Below are positions 1 through 9,138 of a DNA stretch of 64,000 nt, in pieces. The stretch is from Microbacterium radiodurans. Lineage in GTDB: Bacteria > Actinomycetota > Actinomycetes > Actinomycetales > Microbacteriaceae. The notes below the pieces were generated by a model. That model was given only the letters and a program-made list of their open reading frames with translations. It made no database searches and was not told the origin of the DNA. Where the stretch lies: NCBI RefSeq assembly GCF_008710705.1, contig NZ_VYRZ01000002.1, positions 434,001-498,000 of the forward strand, read 5' to 3'. Every line of letters begins with the position of its first letter. Positions within the stretch are counted from its first letter, which is position 1. The translations under genes were made by a program, and so were the position numbers.

Positions 1-1305
1 GCGCGCCGCCCGCTCGCGTGCACCGACGACGCGCTCTCGCGCGACGCGCGTGCTGATCGTCGTGTCCGCCGACGAGGACAGATCCGCGAGCGAGACGCGG
101 CTCAGCCCGAGCTCGATGTCGATCCGGTCGAGTAGCGGACCCGACAGCCGTCCCACGTACCGACGAATCGCCAGTGACGGGCACGAGCACGTGCCGCCCC
201 GGACGCCGTACTGCCCGCACGGACACGGATTCGTGGCGAGCACGAGTTGGAAACGCGCGGGAAGCACTGCCCGGAAGCCCGCTCGGTGGATCTCGATCGA
301 CCCCTCCTCGAGCGGTTGGCGGAGGGAATCGAGGGCATGCGCCCCGTACTCGCCCGCCTCGTCCAGGAAGAGCACCCCGCCGCTCGCCCGCGCGATCGCC
401 CCGGGGCGAAGCTCCCGGCTTCCGCCCCCGACGAGCGCGGCGACGCTCGCGCTGTGGTGCGGCGCCTCGAAGGGCGGCTCCCGCGTCAACGTCGTCACGG
501 CCGTGCCCGAGAGCGAACGGATGGATGCCACCTGCAGAGCGGTGTCGTCGTCGAGGTCCGGCAGGATGCCGGAAAGTCGGCGCGCCAGCATCGTCTTGCC
601 CGCTCCGGGCGGACCCGACATCAGCAGATGGTGCCCACCGGCCGCCGCCACGATCAGGGCGTCGACCGCCTCGGCCTGCCCCCGCACCTCGGCCAGGTCG
701 GGCCGCGGCGCTTGCGTCGCCTCGGCCGCCGCCGCACCCCCCGACTTCCCGTCATCGGTCACCGCGTGCTCCGTGGGCACGGGTTCGGCCACGTCGAGCC
801 CGTGCCACCGCGCGACCGCGGCGAGGGACCGGCAGGCGACGACGCGGATGCCGTCGACGAGCTCGGCCTCGGCACGACTCGCTTCGGGAACCACGACCTG
901 CCGTCGACCCCCTCGGGCGGCCGCGAGCACGGCCGGCAGCACACCCGGCACCGGGCGCAGACGTCCGTCGAGCGCGAGCTCACCGATGTGCACGGTCTCA
1001 GCGAGCGAAGCGGCATCCATCGGGAGCTCGGTCGCCAGGGCCGCGATCGCGATCGCGAGGTCGAATCCCGAGCCGTGCTTGGGCAGGCTCGCCGGCGACA
1101 GGTTGACGGTGACCCGTCGCCGGGAGAGCGGCAGGCCGCTGTTCGCGCACGCGTTGTGCACCCGCTGCTGCGCCTCGGTCAACGCCCGGTCCGCGAGGCC
1201 GACGATGCGGAACGCCGGCGTCTGGTTCGACAGATCCGCCTCGACCTCCACGAGGTCGCCGACGAGGCCCGAGAGCGCGATGGCCCACGTGCGACCCACG
1301 CTCAC
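1..1305 (-). CDS. YifB/ComM-family Mg-chelatase-like AAA+ ATPase, C-terminus cut by window edge
   Basis: The reading frame opens with GTG at 1305 and stays open to base 1, giving 435 residues of a family usually near 500, so the C-terminus is missing. Visible motifs are an N-terminal LonC/S5-like segment (NQTPAFRIVGLADRAL), a Walker A GPPGAGKT at about residue 232 and the family signature ANPCPCG-like segment (TNPCPCGQYG) near residue 360. ComM is a branch-migration helicase used in natural transformation of Gram-negatives; the role of actinobacterial homologues is less clear. It overlaps the yraN stop by GTGA, so the two are translationally coupled, as is usual for yraN-comM(-dprA). A dprA gene would be expected just beyond the window edge. 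Confidence 0.93.
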   Translation of the reverse strand, partial: MSVGRTWAIALSGLVGDLVEVEADLSNQTPAFRIVGLADRALTEAQQRVHNACANSGLPLSRRRVTVNLSPASLPKHGSGFDLAIAIAALATELPMDAASLAETVHIGELALDGRLRPVPGVLPAVLAAARGGRRQVVVPEASRAEAELVDGIRVVACRSLAAVARWHGLDVAEPVPTEHAVTDDGKSGGAAAAEATQAPRPDLAEVRGQAEAVDALIVAAAGGHHLLMSGPPGAGKTMLARRLSGILPDLDDDTALQVASIRSLSGTAVTTLTREPPFEAPHHSASVAALVGGGSRELRPGAIARASGGVLFLDEAGEYGAHALDSLRQPLEEGSIEIHRAGFRAVLPARFQLVLATNPCPCGQYGVRGGTCSCPSLAIRRYVGRLSGPLLDRIDIELGLSRVSLADLSSSADTTISTRVARERVVGARERAAR

Positions 1306-1664
1306 CGCAGGTCTCGCAGATGCTCGAGGACGGCGGTCTCGACCTCCTCGCCGGTGATCCCCACGACGTCGAGGCGCAGTCGCCGGCCGCGGACGAGGTC
1401 GGGGTGCGCCGCGATCCACGCGCACGCGACCCGCCACATCCGATCGCGCTTCCTGCCGTCGACCGCTGCGAAGGGGTGGCCGAACCACTCGGTACGACGC
1501 GTCTTCACCTCGACCACGACGAGCTCGGCCGCGCGCACGGCGACGATGTCGATCTCTCCCTGCCGGGAGCGCCAGTTGCGATCGATCACCTCGTACCCGA
1601 GATCGGTCAGATAGCGGACGGCGCGCTCTTCACCCGCGCGACCCCGGTCGTCTTTGGCAGCCAT
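1302..1664 (-). CDS. yraN: YraN family (UPF0102) endonuclease-like protein
   Basis: This 120-residue protein matches the UPF0102 family in length and motifs: GRAGEERAVRYL at the N-terminus, then the restriction-endonuclease-like core QGEIDIVAV followed by VVVEVKTRR, which gives the E/D...EVK arrangement of the PD-(D/E)XK fold. Nuclease activity is inferred from the fold; the physiological role is not settled. It is the first gene of a coupled yraN-comM unit (GTGA overlap at 1302-1305), 96 bases downstream of the DUF2469 gene. Confidence 0.93.
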   Translation of the reverse strand: MAAKDDRGRAGEERAVRYLTDLGYEVIDRNWRSRQGEIDIVAVRAAELVVVEVKTRRTEWFGHPFAAVDGRKRDRMWRVACAWIAAHPDLVRGRRLRLDVVGITGEEVETAVLEHLRDLR

Positions 1665-1760
1665 GGGTCGACTCTGGCGCTCACGCGATCACCACGGGGC
1701 GCCGTGCCGCGGGTGTGAGGACGGAGGGTCGACCTCGCCCACTGGGGAGGGGACGCGACG

Positions 1761-2084
1761 TCAGCTGTCGAGCGAGAGCTCGTCGGGCAGCTCGAAGTCC
1801 CGGCTCTGCAGCTCCTCGACGTTGACGTCCTTGAAGGTGAGGACGCGCACCGACTTCACGAATCGATCCGCGCGGTAGATGTCCCACACCCACACGTCCG
1901 TCATCGTCAGCTCGAAGTAGAAGTCGTGCTCCGTGTCGCGTCGCACGACGTTCACGTCGTTCGCGAGGTAGAACCGGCGCTCGGTCTCGATCACGTACTG
2001 GAACTGCCGGACGACGTCGCGGTACTCCTTGTAGAGCGCGAGCTCCAGTTCCCGGTCATAGTCCTCGAAGACTTCGTCATCCAT
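1761..2084 (-). CDS. DUF2469 family protein
   Basis: The protein has 107 residues, is very acidic (MDDEVFEDYDRELELALYKE start) and has the conserved FYLANDVNVV and VWVWDIYRADRFVKSVRVLTFKDVNVEEL segments of the actinobacterial DUF2469 family. Its function is unknown. In actinobacteria it is regularly found between rnhB and yraN, as here. A TAGGAT box lies nine bases before the ATG, so it may have its own short-leader promoter in addition to read-through from lepB-rnhB. Confidence 0.92.
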   Translation of the reverse strand: MDDEVFEDYDRELELALYKEYRDVVRQFQYVIETERRFYLANDVNVVRRDTEHDFYFELTMTDVWVWDIYRADRFVKSVRVLTFKDVNVEELQSRDFELPDELSLDS

Positions 2085-2136
2085 GGTGCTCCCATCCTAG
2101 GCCGAGCCGGCGATGCGGTCGGGCGCACCCGATAGG

Positions 2137-2796
2137 TCAGAAGAGCGTCGGTGCGTCGGCGATCGCCCACGACGACCGGTGGTGCGGGCTCAATCCGTGA
2201 TCCCGGATCGCCGCGCGATGCGCGACGCTCGCGTACCCCTTGTTCCTGGCCCAGGCGTACATCGGGGCTTCGTCGTGGAGCGCAGCCATCACGGCGTCAC
2301 GCGACACCTTCGCGATGACCGATGCCGCCGCAGCGCTCGCGCAGTCCCGATCCGCCTTGACGATCGTGCGGACGTTCAGTCCCGGTCCGGCGACGGGCGT
2401 GACGTAGTCGTGGTTCCCGTCGAGGATCACCACGGCATCGGCCGCGAGAGCGTCGACGCCGTCGAGCGCCGACAGCGCGCGCACGGCCGCCATGCCCAGC
2501 GCGCGAATGATGCCGCCCGCGTCGATCTCGTCGGAATCGGCCCAGCCGACGGCGGAGGCGACGACCCACGACCCCGCCCGCTCGGCCAGATCGGCGCGGC
2601 GCGGTTCCGGGACGAGCTTCGAATCGCGCAGCCCCTCCGGCATCCGTCGCCGGGCGCCGCGGGCGTCGAGGACCGCTGCCCCCACGGCGACCGGACCCGC
2701 GAGCGCGCCGCGTCCCACCTCGTCGAGCGCGATCACGTAGTCGTGCTCTCTGAGGAGTCGCCGCTCGACGGTGAGGCGGGGCGCGATGACCGTCAC
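2137..2796 (-). CDS. rnhB: ribonuclease HII
   Basis: Ribonuclease HII removes RNA from RNA-DNA hybrids and single misincorporated ribonucleotides. The frame is open further upstream, but the GTG at 2796, which overlaps the lepB stop (GTGA), gives a 219-residue protein starting just before the conserved core. Visible motifs are the catalytic DEVGRGALAGPV near residue 25, GLRDSK, the KADRDCASAAAASVIAKVSRD segment that includes a catalytic Asp, and the C-terminal HHRSSW. It is translationally coupled to lepB. Confidence 0.95.
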   Translation of the reverse strand: MTVIAPRLTVERRLLREHDYVIALDEVGRGALAGPVAVGAAVLDARGARRRMPEGLRDSKLVPEPRRADLAERAGSWVVASAVGWADSDEIDAGGIIRALGMAAVRALSALDGVDALAADAVVILDGNHDYVTPVAGPGLNVRTIVKADRDCASAAAASVIAKVSRDAVMAALHDEAPMYAWARNKGYASVAHRAAIRDHGLSPHHRSSWAIADAPTLF

Positions 2797-3530
2797 TGTC
2801 CGGCCGGCTCCGGAACCCCGGCGAAGACGTCGTGATGGAAGTCGATCAGACCGAAGCGGTCGAGCGGCCAGGTGATGAGGAAGGCACGGCCGACGACGTT
2901 CTCCAGCGGCACGAAGCCCTGCGAGGGCTGGTCGCGGTTGTAGCGCGAGTCGCGGGAGTGATCGCGGTTGTCTCCGAGCACCCACAGGGCGTTCTCGGGA
3001 ACGACGACGTCGAACGGGACCTCGATCGGCGCCGACTGACCGGCCGCGAGATCGACGTACGGGGTCTCATCGATCGGCACGTCGTTGACGGTGATCTGTC
3101 CCATAACGTTGCAGCACACGACGTGATCACCGGCGACGCCGACGATGCGCTTGATCAGGTGGTCCTTGCTGTCGGGCGCCGACAGCCCGACCAGGGAGAG
3201 CCCCCAGTCGATCGCCTCCACCACCGGCGGTCGCTCCGGCTCGGCCACGACGGGCAGCCAGCCGCCCGGATCCCGGAACACGACGACGTCACCGCGTTCG
3301 TATCCGCCGAAGCGGGGGGTGAGCTGATCGACGAGGATGCGGTCGTCCTTGAGCAGTGTTCGCTCCATCGAGCCGGAGGGGATGTAGAACGACCGCACGA
3401 GGAAGGTCTTGACGAGGAACGACACGACGAGCGCGATTGCGACGATCACGAGGATGTCGCGAAGCAGCAGCCACAGGCGGCGGCGACGTGTCGACGGCGG
3501 CGTCGTCGCGGCCAGGTCATCGGTGGTCAT
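2793..3530 (-). CDS. lepB: signal peptidase I
   Basis: Signal peptidase I cleaves Sec and Tat signal peptides on the outer face of the membrane. The 245-residue protein has one N-terminal transmembrane segment (about residues 20-45), the catalytic Ser in IPSGSMERTL, the Lys-containing box LIKRIVGVAGDHV and the C-terminal GDNRDHSRDSR box. The order rplS-lepB-rnhB is common in actinobacteria. It starts 135 bases downstream of rplS, beyond a strong hairpin, so it may be transcribed separately from rplS. Confidence 0.96.
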   Translation of the reverse strand: MTTDDLAATTPPSTRRRRLWLLLRDILVIVAIALVVSFLVKTFLVRSFYIPSGSMERTLLKDDRILVDQLTPRFGGYERGDVVVFRDPGGWLPVVAEPERPPVVEAIDWGLSLVGLSAPDSKDHLIKRIVGVAGDHVVCCNVMGQITVNDVPIDETPYVDLAAGQSAPIEVPFDVVVPENALWVLGDNRDHSRDSRYNRDQPSQGFVPLENVVGRAFLITWPLDRFGLIDFHHDVFAGVPEPAGQ

Positions 3531-3614
3531 CTTCGCCTTCCTCGCACTCGCCCCCGGCGAGCCTTACCCAGGGTCGCACACTCCGGCGGCATCCCCTCGC
3601 ACCCCACGGGACGA

Positions 3615-3646
3615 CGATTGCCCCGGGCCGGAGCCCGGGGCAATCG
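3615..3646. terminator. GC-rich hairpin downstream of rplS
   Basis: A perfect 14-bp stem (CGATTGCCCCGGGC / GCCCGGGGCAATCG) with a CGGA loop lies 19 bases after the rplS stop. There is no U-run on the minus strand, as is often the case in high-GC actinobacteria, so it is a candidate terminator or mRNA 3'-end stabiliser separating rplS from lepB. Confidence 0.65.
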
Positions 3647-3664
3647 GAGATCGCGACGCTGTGA

Positions 3665-4012
3665 TCAGCGGTCGCGCTTCTCCTTGATCTTGGCCTTCTT
3701 GCCGCGGAGGTTCCGCAGGTAGTAGAGCTTCGCGCGACGGACGTCACCGCGGGTGACGACCTCGATGTGATCGATGACCGGGCTGTGGACGGGGAACGTG
3801 CGCTCCACGCCGACCTGGAAGCTGATCTTGCGAACGGTGAAGGTCTCGCGGACGCCGTCGCCGGAGCGGCCGATGACGACACCCTGGAAGACCTGGATGC
3901 GCGAGCGGTTGCCCTCGGTGATGTTGACGTGGACCTTCACGGTGTCGCCCGGGGCGAAAACGGGGATGTCGTTGCGCAGCGACGCTGCGTCGACGGAGTC
4001 GAGGATCTGCAT
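3665..4012 (-). CDS. rplS: 50S ribosomal protein L19
   Basis: The 115-residue length and sequence are typical of L19, which sits at the 30S-50S interface. The core contains [50 protein letters not shown] and the basic tail [16 protein letters not shown]. It is separated from the rpsP-khpA-rimM-trmD genes by map and a membrane-protein gene, although these are adjacent in many bacteria. The ATG is preceded by AGGAAG. About 145 bases of leader lie upstream and include a GC-rich inverted repeat. Confidence 0.98.
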   Translation of the reverse strand: MQILDSVDAASLRNDIPVFAPGDTVKVHVNITEGNRSRIQVFQGVVIGRSGDGVRETFTVRKISFQVGVERTFPVHSPVIDHIEVVTRGDVRRAKLYYLRNLRGKKAKIKEKRDR

Positions 4013-4158
4013 GATCGTTTCTTCCTGCGACCGCCTCAGGTCGACCGCGAGAGAGATGAGTAAGGATGCGGTGCCCCGGGCGCCCGCCGGGCGCCGCTCC
4101 CCTGAGGCAGAGATCTGTCAGGGCACAAGAGATCATTCTGCCACGCCGAGCGCGGCGG

Positions 4159-4662
4159 TCAAAACCGTCGGCGACCGCGCTGCGGCCCCTCCTCGATGAC
4201 GATGACGTCCGCGGCATCGCGAACGCGCGGGTCGGGACGTGCGGCATCCCGCAGAAAGGATGCCGCACCCGCCGGCCCCGACAGGACGATCGAGCCGCGC
4301 GCCTCGCGGAACAGCTGGACGAGGCTGCTCCACACCACGCCGAGGTAGGCGCCGATCGCTCCGAGCAGGAGCGGCCAGAAAGCGCCGGGTGTCACGGCGA
4401 GCACCACGATCAGGAGGTGCCACACGCCGAAGACGGCGACGTCCCACCACGAGACCGCACGACCATGCCGGACGGTACCGCGAGCGCGCACGAGGAGGGT
4501 CGCGATGAGCTGCGTGACGAAGACCGCCGGCGCCGCGATGAACAGCGTCCAGACGAGGATCCCCCCGCCCGCGCCGGAGACGGCCCACCCCACGAGGAGC
4601 CACAGCGGCAGGACCACCGCCGCCGGCAGCAGCCAGAGGAAGAACGCGCGTCGGAGCCACAT
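4159..4662 (-). CDS. hypothetical multi-pass membrane protein
   Basis: I do not recognise a named family. The 167-residue protein begins MWLRRAFFLWLL and has about four hydrophobic segments (roughly residues 5-30, 35-60, 75-100 and 100-120), followed by a charged cytoplasmic tail ending in an Arg-rich stretch. The frame is open upstream, but the chosen ATG begins directly with the first transmembrane helix and GGGAG lies just before it. It is divergent from map with only 52 bases between the starts, so the two promoters must be packed together. Confidence 0.7.
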   Translation of the reverse strand: MWLRRAFFLWLLPAAVVLPLWLLVGWAVSGAGGGILVWTLFIAAPAVFVTQLIATLLVRARGTVRHGRAVSWWDVAVFGVWHLLIVVLAVTPGAFWPLLLGAIGAYLGVVWSSLVQLFREARGSIVLSGPAGAASFLRDAARPDPRVRDAADVIVIEEGPQRGRRRF

Positions 4663-4714
4663 GCTCCCGATGGTACGCGCGTCGGGCAGGATGGAAGCTG
4701 AAGAGAGGATCACG

Positions 4715-5497
4715 ATGATCGAGCTGCGCACCCCCGCCGAGATCGACGCCATGCGCCCCGCGGGGCGCTTCGTCGCCGAGGTGCTGGCGACGCTCCGGGA
4801 CGAGACCGCCGTCGGCACGAATCTCCTCACCATCGACCGACGGGCGCACGAGCTGATCCGTCGCGCGGGCGCCGAGAGCTGCTACATCGACTATCACCCG
4901 TCGTTCGGTGCGAGCCCGTTCGGCAAGGTGATCTGCACCTCGATCAACGACGCGGTCCTGCACGGTCTCCCCCATGACTACGCCCTGCGCGACGGCGACC
5001 TCGTGACCCTCGATTTCGCCGTCTCCGTGAACGGCTGGGTCGCCGACTCGGCGGTCTCGTTCATCGTCGGCACCCCGCGCGACGCCGATCTCGCACTCAT
5101 CGACACCAGCGAGCGGGCGCTGGATGCCGCCATCGCCAGCGCCACGGTCGGCAATCGCATCGGCGACATCTCGCACGCCGTCGCCACCGTCGCGCGCGCC
5201 GAGGGCTTGTCGATCAACACCGACTTCGGCGGCCACGGCGTCGGACGGGAGATGCACGGCGATCCGCACGTGCCCAACGACGGCAAGCCCGGGCGCGGCT
5301 ACCCGCTGCGCGCCGGCCTGGTCCTCGCCCTCGAGCCCTGGTTCCTCCAGACCACCGACAAGCTCGTCACCGATGCCGACGGGTGGACGCTGCGCAGCGC
5401 CGACGGCTCGCGCGGCGCGCACTCCGAGCACACGATCGCCGTCACGCCCGACGGCCCGATCGTGCTGACCGACCGTTCGTTCCTCGGCGTCGACTGA
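4715..5497 (+). CDS. map: type I methionine aminopeptidase
   Basis: MetAP removes the initiator Met from nascent proteins. The 260-residue protein has the metal ligands in the expected order: Asp in TLDFAVSVNGWVADSA (two Asp), His in GGHGVGREMHGDPHVPN, Glu in LALEPWF and Glu in HSEHTIAV. The substrate-binding segment YHPSFGASPFGKVICTSIN is present. The ATG at 4715 is chosen because AGAGAGGAT precedes it and the family N-terminus (IELRTPAEIDAMRPAGR) begins there, although the frame is open about 70 codons upstream. It is convergent with trmD, with 36 bases between stops. Confidence 0.95.
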   Translation: MIELRTPAEIDAMRPAGRFVAEVLATLRDETAVGTNLLTIDRRAHELIRRAGAESCYIDYHPSFGASPFGKVICTSINDAVLHGLPHDYALRDGDLVTLDFAVSVNGWVADSAVSFIVGTPRDADLALIDTSERALDAAIASATVGNRIGDISHAVATVARAEGLSINTDFGGHGVGREMHGDPHVPNDGKPGRGYPLRAGLVLALEPWFLQTTDKLVTDADGWTLRSADGSRGAHSEHTIAVTPDGPIVLTDRSFLGVD

Positions 5498-5533
5498 CGG
5501 CTGCGCAGCCCGAGGTCCCGCCGGATCCGACGA

Positions 5534-6229
5534 TCAGTCGGTCGACGGCAAAAGGTCGGGGCGTCGCTCGCGTGTGCGCTCGACGCGCTGGGCGTGTCGC
5601 CACTGCGCCACCCGGCCGTGGTGGCCGCTCAGAAGCACGTCCGGCACGTCCATGCCCCGCCAGCTCGCGGGCTTCGTGAACGAGGGGTACTCCAGCAGAC
5701 CGTCCTCGTGCGACTCCTCCACGAGGCTCGCGGGGTTGCCGACCATTCCCGGGATGAGACGCGCGATCGCCTCGATCATGGCCATCGACGCGACCTCTCC
5801 GCCGTTGAGCACGTAGTCGCCGAGGCTGATCATCCGCACGCGGCCGAGGCTCGCGGCGTACGTGAAGACGCGCTCGTCGATGCCCTCGTAGCGGCCGCAC
5901 CCGAAGACGAGGTGCTCGGCCGTCGCCAGCTCGCGCGCCGTCGCCTGGGTGAAGACCTCACCCGCCGGCGACGGGAACACGAAGATCGGGGCCGCCGAAG
6001 CATCGGCGACGATGGCGTCGATCGCCTCGCCCCACGGCTCCGGCTTCATCACCATCCCCGCGCCGCCGCCGTACGGCGTGTCGTCGACCGTGCGGTGGCG
6101 ATCGCGCGTGTGGTCGCGCAGGTCGTGTACCCGGACGTCGAGGAGCCCCGAGCCCCGGGCCTTGCCCACGAGCGATACCTCCAGCACGTCGAAGAAGGCC
6201 GGGAAGATCGTGACGACGTCGACGCGCAT
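5534..6229 (-). CDS. trmD: tRNA (guanine37-N1)-methyltransferase
   Basis: TrmD makes m1G37 in tRNAs, which prevents +1 frameshifting, using S-adenosylmethionine bound in a trefoil knot. The 231-residue protein begins [19 protein letters not shown] and carries [29 protein letters not shown], and [27 protein letters not shown], all diagnostic. The start at 6229 is supported by the family N-terminus and by a TAGACT box 7 bases upstream, which suggests a leaderless mRNA. It lies 242 bases downstream of rimM rather than being tightly coupled to it. Confidence 0.97.
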   Translation of the reverse strand: MRVDVVTIFPAFFDVLEVSLVGKARGSGLLDVRVHDLRDHTRDRHRTVDDTPYGGGAGMVMKPEPWGEAIDAIVADASAAPIFVFPSPAGEVFTQATARELATAEHLVFGCGRYEGIDERVFTYAASLGRVRMISLGDYVLNGGEVASMAMIEAIARLIPGMVGNPASLVEESHEDGLLEYPSFTKPASWRGMDVPDVLLSGHHGRVAQWRHAQRVERTRERRPDLLPSTD

Positions 6230-6236
6230 GGATTCG

Positions 6237-6242
6237 AGTCTA
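6237..6242 (-). promoter_or_regulatory. putative -10 box for leaderless trmD transcript
   Basis: TAGACT on the minus strand is followed by 7 bases and then the trmD ATG. This TANNNT-N5-7-start geometry places the transcription start at or next to the initiation codon. No convincing -35 hexamer is seen. The rest of the 242-base gap up to rimM (6230-6471) shows no gene. Confidence 0.55.
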
Positions 6243-6471
6243 GGCACCCGTGTTCCGGGTGTGTGACGCGCGCGGCACCGCACCGGCATGCCCGCGGTGA
6301 CGAAGAAGGGACGGCGGCGACACCGGTATGCCGGGCCCCGCCTCGCCCGATGATCGCGAGCGGACGTTCCGAGACGTGAGCACGCGTGTTTACGCGGTGA
6401 CACTCGTCTCTCGGTCAGCGATGCGCGATCGCGCGTCGCCGCGGGGCGTCGGTGTCGCCCCTGCGATCCGG

Positions 6472-7086
6472 TCAGTCGGTGGGCTTCTGCCCCTCGTCGG
6501 CGCGCACGTCGGCGGCGCCGGACTCGTCCTCGTCGCCGGCGGGAAGATCCTCGAACAGACCCGGGGGCGGCGTGACGATCACGCGGCCGTTGGCGACGTC
6601 GACTTCGGGGACGATCGCCGAGACGAAGGGCACGAGGATCTCGTCGTCGCTGCCGTCGCGCTGCACGATGAGCAGGTCCTGCGCGGGGAAGTGATCGACC
6701 CGCACGATGCGTCCGACGCGCTCCTCGCCGCGGTGGACCTGGAGTCCCACGAGCTGGTGGTCGAACCAGGCGTCGTCTTCGGAGACGGCATCCGGGTCCT
6801 GGTCGATCCAGAGGATCGCTTTGACGAGGCTCTCCGCGGCGTCGCGGTCCTCGACCCCCTCCAGGAAGAGCACGGGATGCGAGTTCATCCACCGGAACTC
6901 GCGCACTGTGACGCTCTTGCCGTGCCACGGCGATGCCTCGGGCACCTGCAGCGTGAAGGCGGCTCCCGGGACGAAACGACCGTCGGGGTCGTCGGTGTAC
7001 AGCTCGAGCTTCAACGCGCCTTTGAGTCCGTGCGCCTTGACGAGGCGCCCGACTCGCAGCTGCGTACTCGCGGGCTTGCCGGTCAT
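6472..7086 (-). CDS. rimM: 16S rRNA maturation factor RimM
   Basis: RimM binds S19 and assists 30S head assembly. The 204-residue protein has an N-terminal RimM domain ([20 protein letters not shown] at about residues 8-27) and a C-terminal PRC-barrel ([11 protein letters not shown] to [14 protein letters not shown]), then an acidic tail. The ATG at 7086 starts one base after the khpA stop, which fixes the start and implies translational coupling. It belongs to the rpsP-khpA-rimM operon. Confidence 0.95.
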   Translation of the reverse strand: MTGKPASTQLRVGRLVKAHGLKGALKLELYTDDPDGRFVPGAAFTLQVPEASPWHGKSVTVREFRWMNSHPVLFLEGVEDRDAAESLVKAILWIDQDPDAVSEDDAWFDHQLVGLQVHRGEERVGRIVRVDHFPAQDLLIVQRDGSDDEILVPFVSAIVPEVDVANGRVIVTPPPGLFEDLPAGDEDESGAADVRADEGQKPTD

Positions 7087-7087
7087 G

Positions 7088-7318
7088 TCAGTCGTCCGCG
7101 ACGTCGACACGGACACGGGCACCGTCGGCCAGCGCGCTGATGAGCGCGCGCAGCGCCTTGGCGGTGCGTCCGCCGCGCCCGATCACCCGTCCCCGGTCAT
7201 CGGGATGCACGCGCACCTCGAGGACGTCGCCGCGAGGCGACGAGGCGGAACGGATGACGACGTCGTCGGGGTGATCGACGATCCCCTTGACGACGTGCTC
7301 GAGCGCGGCGGACAGCAA
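7088..7318 (-). CDS. khpA: KH-domain RNA-binding protein KhpA
   Basis: This 76-residue single KH-domain protein carries the GXXG loop in GRVIGRGGRTAKALR. KhpA works with KhpB in RNA binding, linked to cell envelope growth control in Gram-positives. The position between rpsP and rimM is the usual one. The start appears to be TTG at 7318, four bases after the rpsP stop; no ATG or GTG is available that keeps the conserved N-terminus. Confidence 0.93.
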   Translation of the reverse strand: MLSAALEHVVKGIVDHPDDVVIRSASSPRGDVLEVRVHPDDRGRVIGRGGRTAKALRALISALADGARVRVDVADD

Positions 7319-7322
7319 CGGA

Positions 7323-7742
7323 TTACTCCGCGTCGGTCGCGTCGGCGGCGGGCGCCTCGTCGGCCGGAGCGGCGGGCTCCTCGGCCTTCTTCGCGGCCTG
7401 CGGCTTGATGACCGACTTCTTCGAGGCGTCCGCGACGAACTCGCCCTTGGCCTCGGCCGTGCGAACGGTCGAGACGGCGTTCTTGTCGCCCTTGAACTTG
7501 CCCCAGTCGCCGGTGAGCTTCAGCAGCGCCGCGACCTGCTCGGTCGGCTGCGCGCCGACGGACAGCCAGTACTGCGCGCGCTCGGAGTCGACCTCGATGA
7601 ACGAGGGCTCCTCGGTCGGGTGGTACTTGCCGATCTCCTCGATGACGCGGCCGTCGCGCTTGGTGCGCGAGTCGGCGACGACGATGCGGTAGTAGGGCGC
7701 GCGGATCTTGCCGAGGCGCTTGAGACGGATCTTGACAGCCAC
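7323..7742 (-). CDS. rpsP: 30S ribosomal protein S16
   Basis: S16 has its usual N-terminal core ([40 protein letters not shown]) followed by an Ala/Glu/Lys-rich C-terminal extension of about 50 residues, giving 139 residues; such extensions are common in actinobacteria. The GTG at 7742 is chosen because AGGAGAAT precedes it and the S16 N-terminus starts there. It is the first gene of the rpsP-khpA-rimM operon. Confidence 0.97.
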   Translation of the reverse strand: MAVKIRLKRLGKIRAPYYRIVVADSRTKRDGRVIEEIGKYHPTEEPSFIEVDSERAQYWLSVGAQPTEQVAALLKLTGDWGKFKGDKNAVSTVRTAEAKGEFVADASKKSVIKPQAAKKAEEPAAPADEAPAADATDAE

Positions 7743-7925
7743 AATTCTCCTGAGTGGTGTGATGTGAAGTGAACGTCGCCTGGAGCGTGGGGTGCACACC
7801 CGGCGGGAGCTCTGCGGGTGGACCGTGCCGTCGGATAGAGGGTCGAACGGGAGGTCCAGCGATCTATTTTGCCAGATGATGACGGCCGTCGCGAACCGCG
7901 CCGTACCGCGTGTCAGACTGTGCCC

Positions 7926-9095
7926 ATGACGGTCCCCTTCGCCACGTCCGCCCGCTCGTCCGTGGGCATCGAGTGGGAACTGATGCTTGCGGATCGTGAG
8001 AGCGGCGACCTCGCTCCGCGCGCGCCGGAGATCCTCGCCGAGGTGGAGGAATCCTCCGCGCTCGAGCGCTACACGATCACGGGCGAACTGCTGACGAACA
8101 CCATCGAGGTCACCAGCGGCGTGGGCGACACCGTCGCCGCCGCCGTCGACGACATCGACGACGCGATCACACGCGTCCGCGAGTTCGCCGCTCCCCGGGG
8201 CCTGGAGATGCTCTGCGCAGGGAGCCATCCCTTCGCCCGCTGGTACGAGCAGAAGATCACCGACAAGACGCGGTATCACAAGCTCATCGAGCGCACCCAG
8301 TGGTGGGGACGCAACATGATGATCTGGGGCATCCACATCCACGTCGGCGTCGAGGACGTGAACAAGGTCTTCCCGCTCATCAACGCGCTGTCGCTGTACC
8401 TGCCGCATCTGCAGGCCCTGTCGGCCTCGAGCCCGTACTGGTCGGGCGACCGCACCGGGTACGCGTCCAATCGCGCACTCGTCTTCCAGCAGCTGCCGAC
8501 CGCCGGATTGCCGTGGAATCTCCGCGACTGGCGGGACTTCGAGAACTATCTCGACGGCATGGTGCGCACGGGCGTCATGGAGGATGCCTCCGAGGTCCGG
8601 TGGGACATCCGACCGGCGCCGAAGTGGGGGACGATCGAGATCCGCGCGTGCGACGGCATGTCGACCCTTCCCGAGCTCGCCGCCGTCGCCGCACTCGCGC
8701 AGGTCCTCGTCGAGCACCTCTCGCGTGAGATGGACGAGGGGCGGGAGCTGCCGACGATCCCGCCGTGGTTCGTCCGCGAGAACAAGTGGCGCGCCGCGCG
8801 CTACGGCATGGACGCGCGGATCATCGTCGACGCCGACGGCACGCAGCGGCCCGTCGCCGAGCATCTGCGCGAGACGATGGATTCGCTCGCCCCGATCGCG
8901 GCCGAGCTGCACTGCGCACGCGAGTTCGCCGGGCTCGTGACCATCCTCGATCAGGGCGCGAGCTACCTCCGGCAGACCCGGGTCGCCGACGCGGCCGAGG
9001 GCGATCTCCGCGCCGTCGTGCAGCACCTCATCCGCGAGTTCCGCGAGGGTCCGACGCTGCGACAGCACCTCGCGTCGACCGCCGCCGGCTCCTGA
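7926..9095 (+). CDS. YbdK-type carboxylate-amine ligase (glutamate-cysteine ligase 2 family)
   Basis: The 389-residue protein begins with [25 protein letters not shown] and contains [40 protein letters not shown] and [19 protein letters not shown], the signature of the GCS2/YbdK family. Members ligate glutamate to cysteine or other amines with ATP; the actual substrate in a mycothiol-using organism is uncertain. No good ribosome-binding site precedes the ATG. CAGACT lies six bases upstream and may be a leaderless -10. It is divergent from rpsP, with 183 bases between starts and nothing else recognisable there. Confidence 0.88.
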   Translation: MTVPFATSARSSVGIEWELMLADRESGDLAPRAPEILAEVEESSALERYTITGELLTNTIEVTSGVGDTVAAAVDDIDDAITRVREFAAPRGLEMLCAGSHPFARWYEQKITDKTRYHKLIERTQWWGRNMMIWGIHIHVGVEDVNKVFPLINALSLYLPHLQALSASSPYWSGDRTGYASNRALVFQQLPTAGLPWNLRDWRDFENYLDGMVRTGVMEDASEVRWDIRPAPKWGTIEIRACDGMSTLPELAAVAALAQVLVEHLSREMDEGRELPTIPPWFVRENKWRAARYGMDARIIVDADGTQRPVAEHLRETMDSLAPIAAELHCAREFAGLVTILDQGASYLRQTRVADAAEGDLRAVVQHLIREFREGPTLRQHLASTAAGS

Positions 9096-9138
9096 CCGGT
9101 CGCCTGCAACAGTCCGCCCGGCTGTCCGCCCGGACGGT

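Noticed and set aside
4013..4158. Possible ribosomal-protein autoregulatory leader upstream of rplS
   Set aside because: A GC-rich inverted repeat is visible, but I could not match it to a known L19 leader, and such repeats are common by chance at this GC content.
5497..5534. Terminator between map and trmD
   Set aside because: GTCGACTGA and TCAGTCGGTCGAC are loosely complementary, but the stem is interrupted and overlaps both genes' ends; too weak to call.
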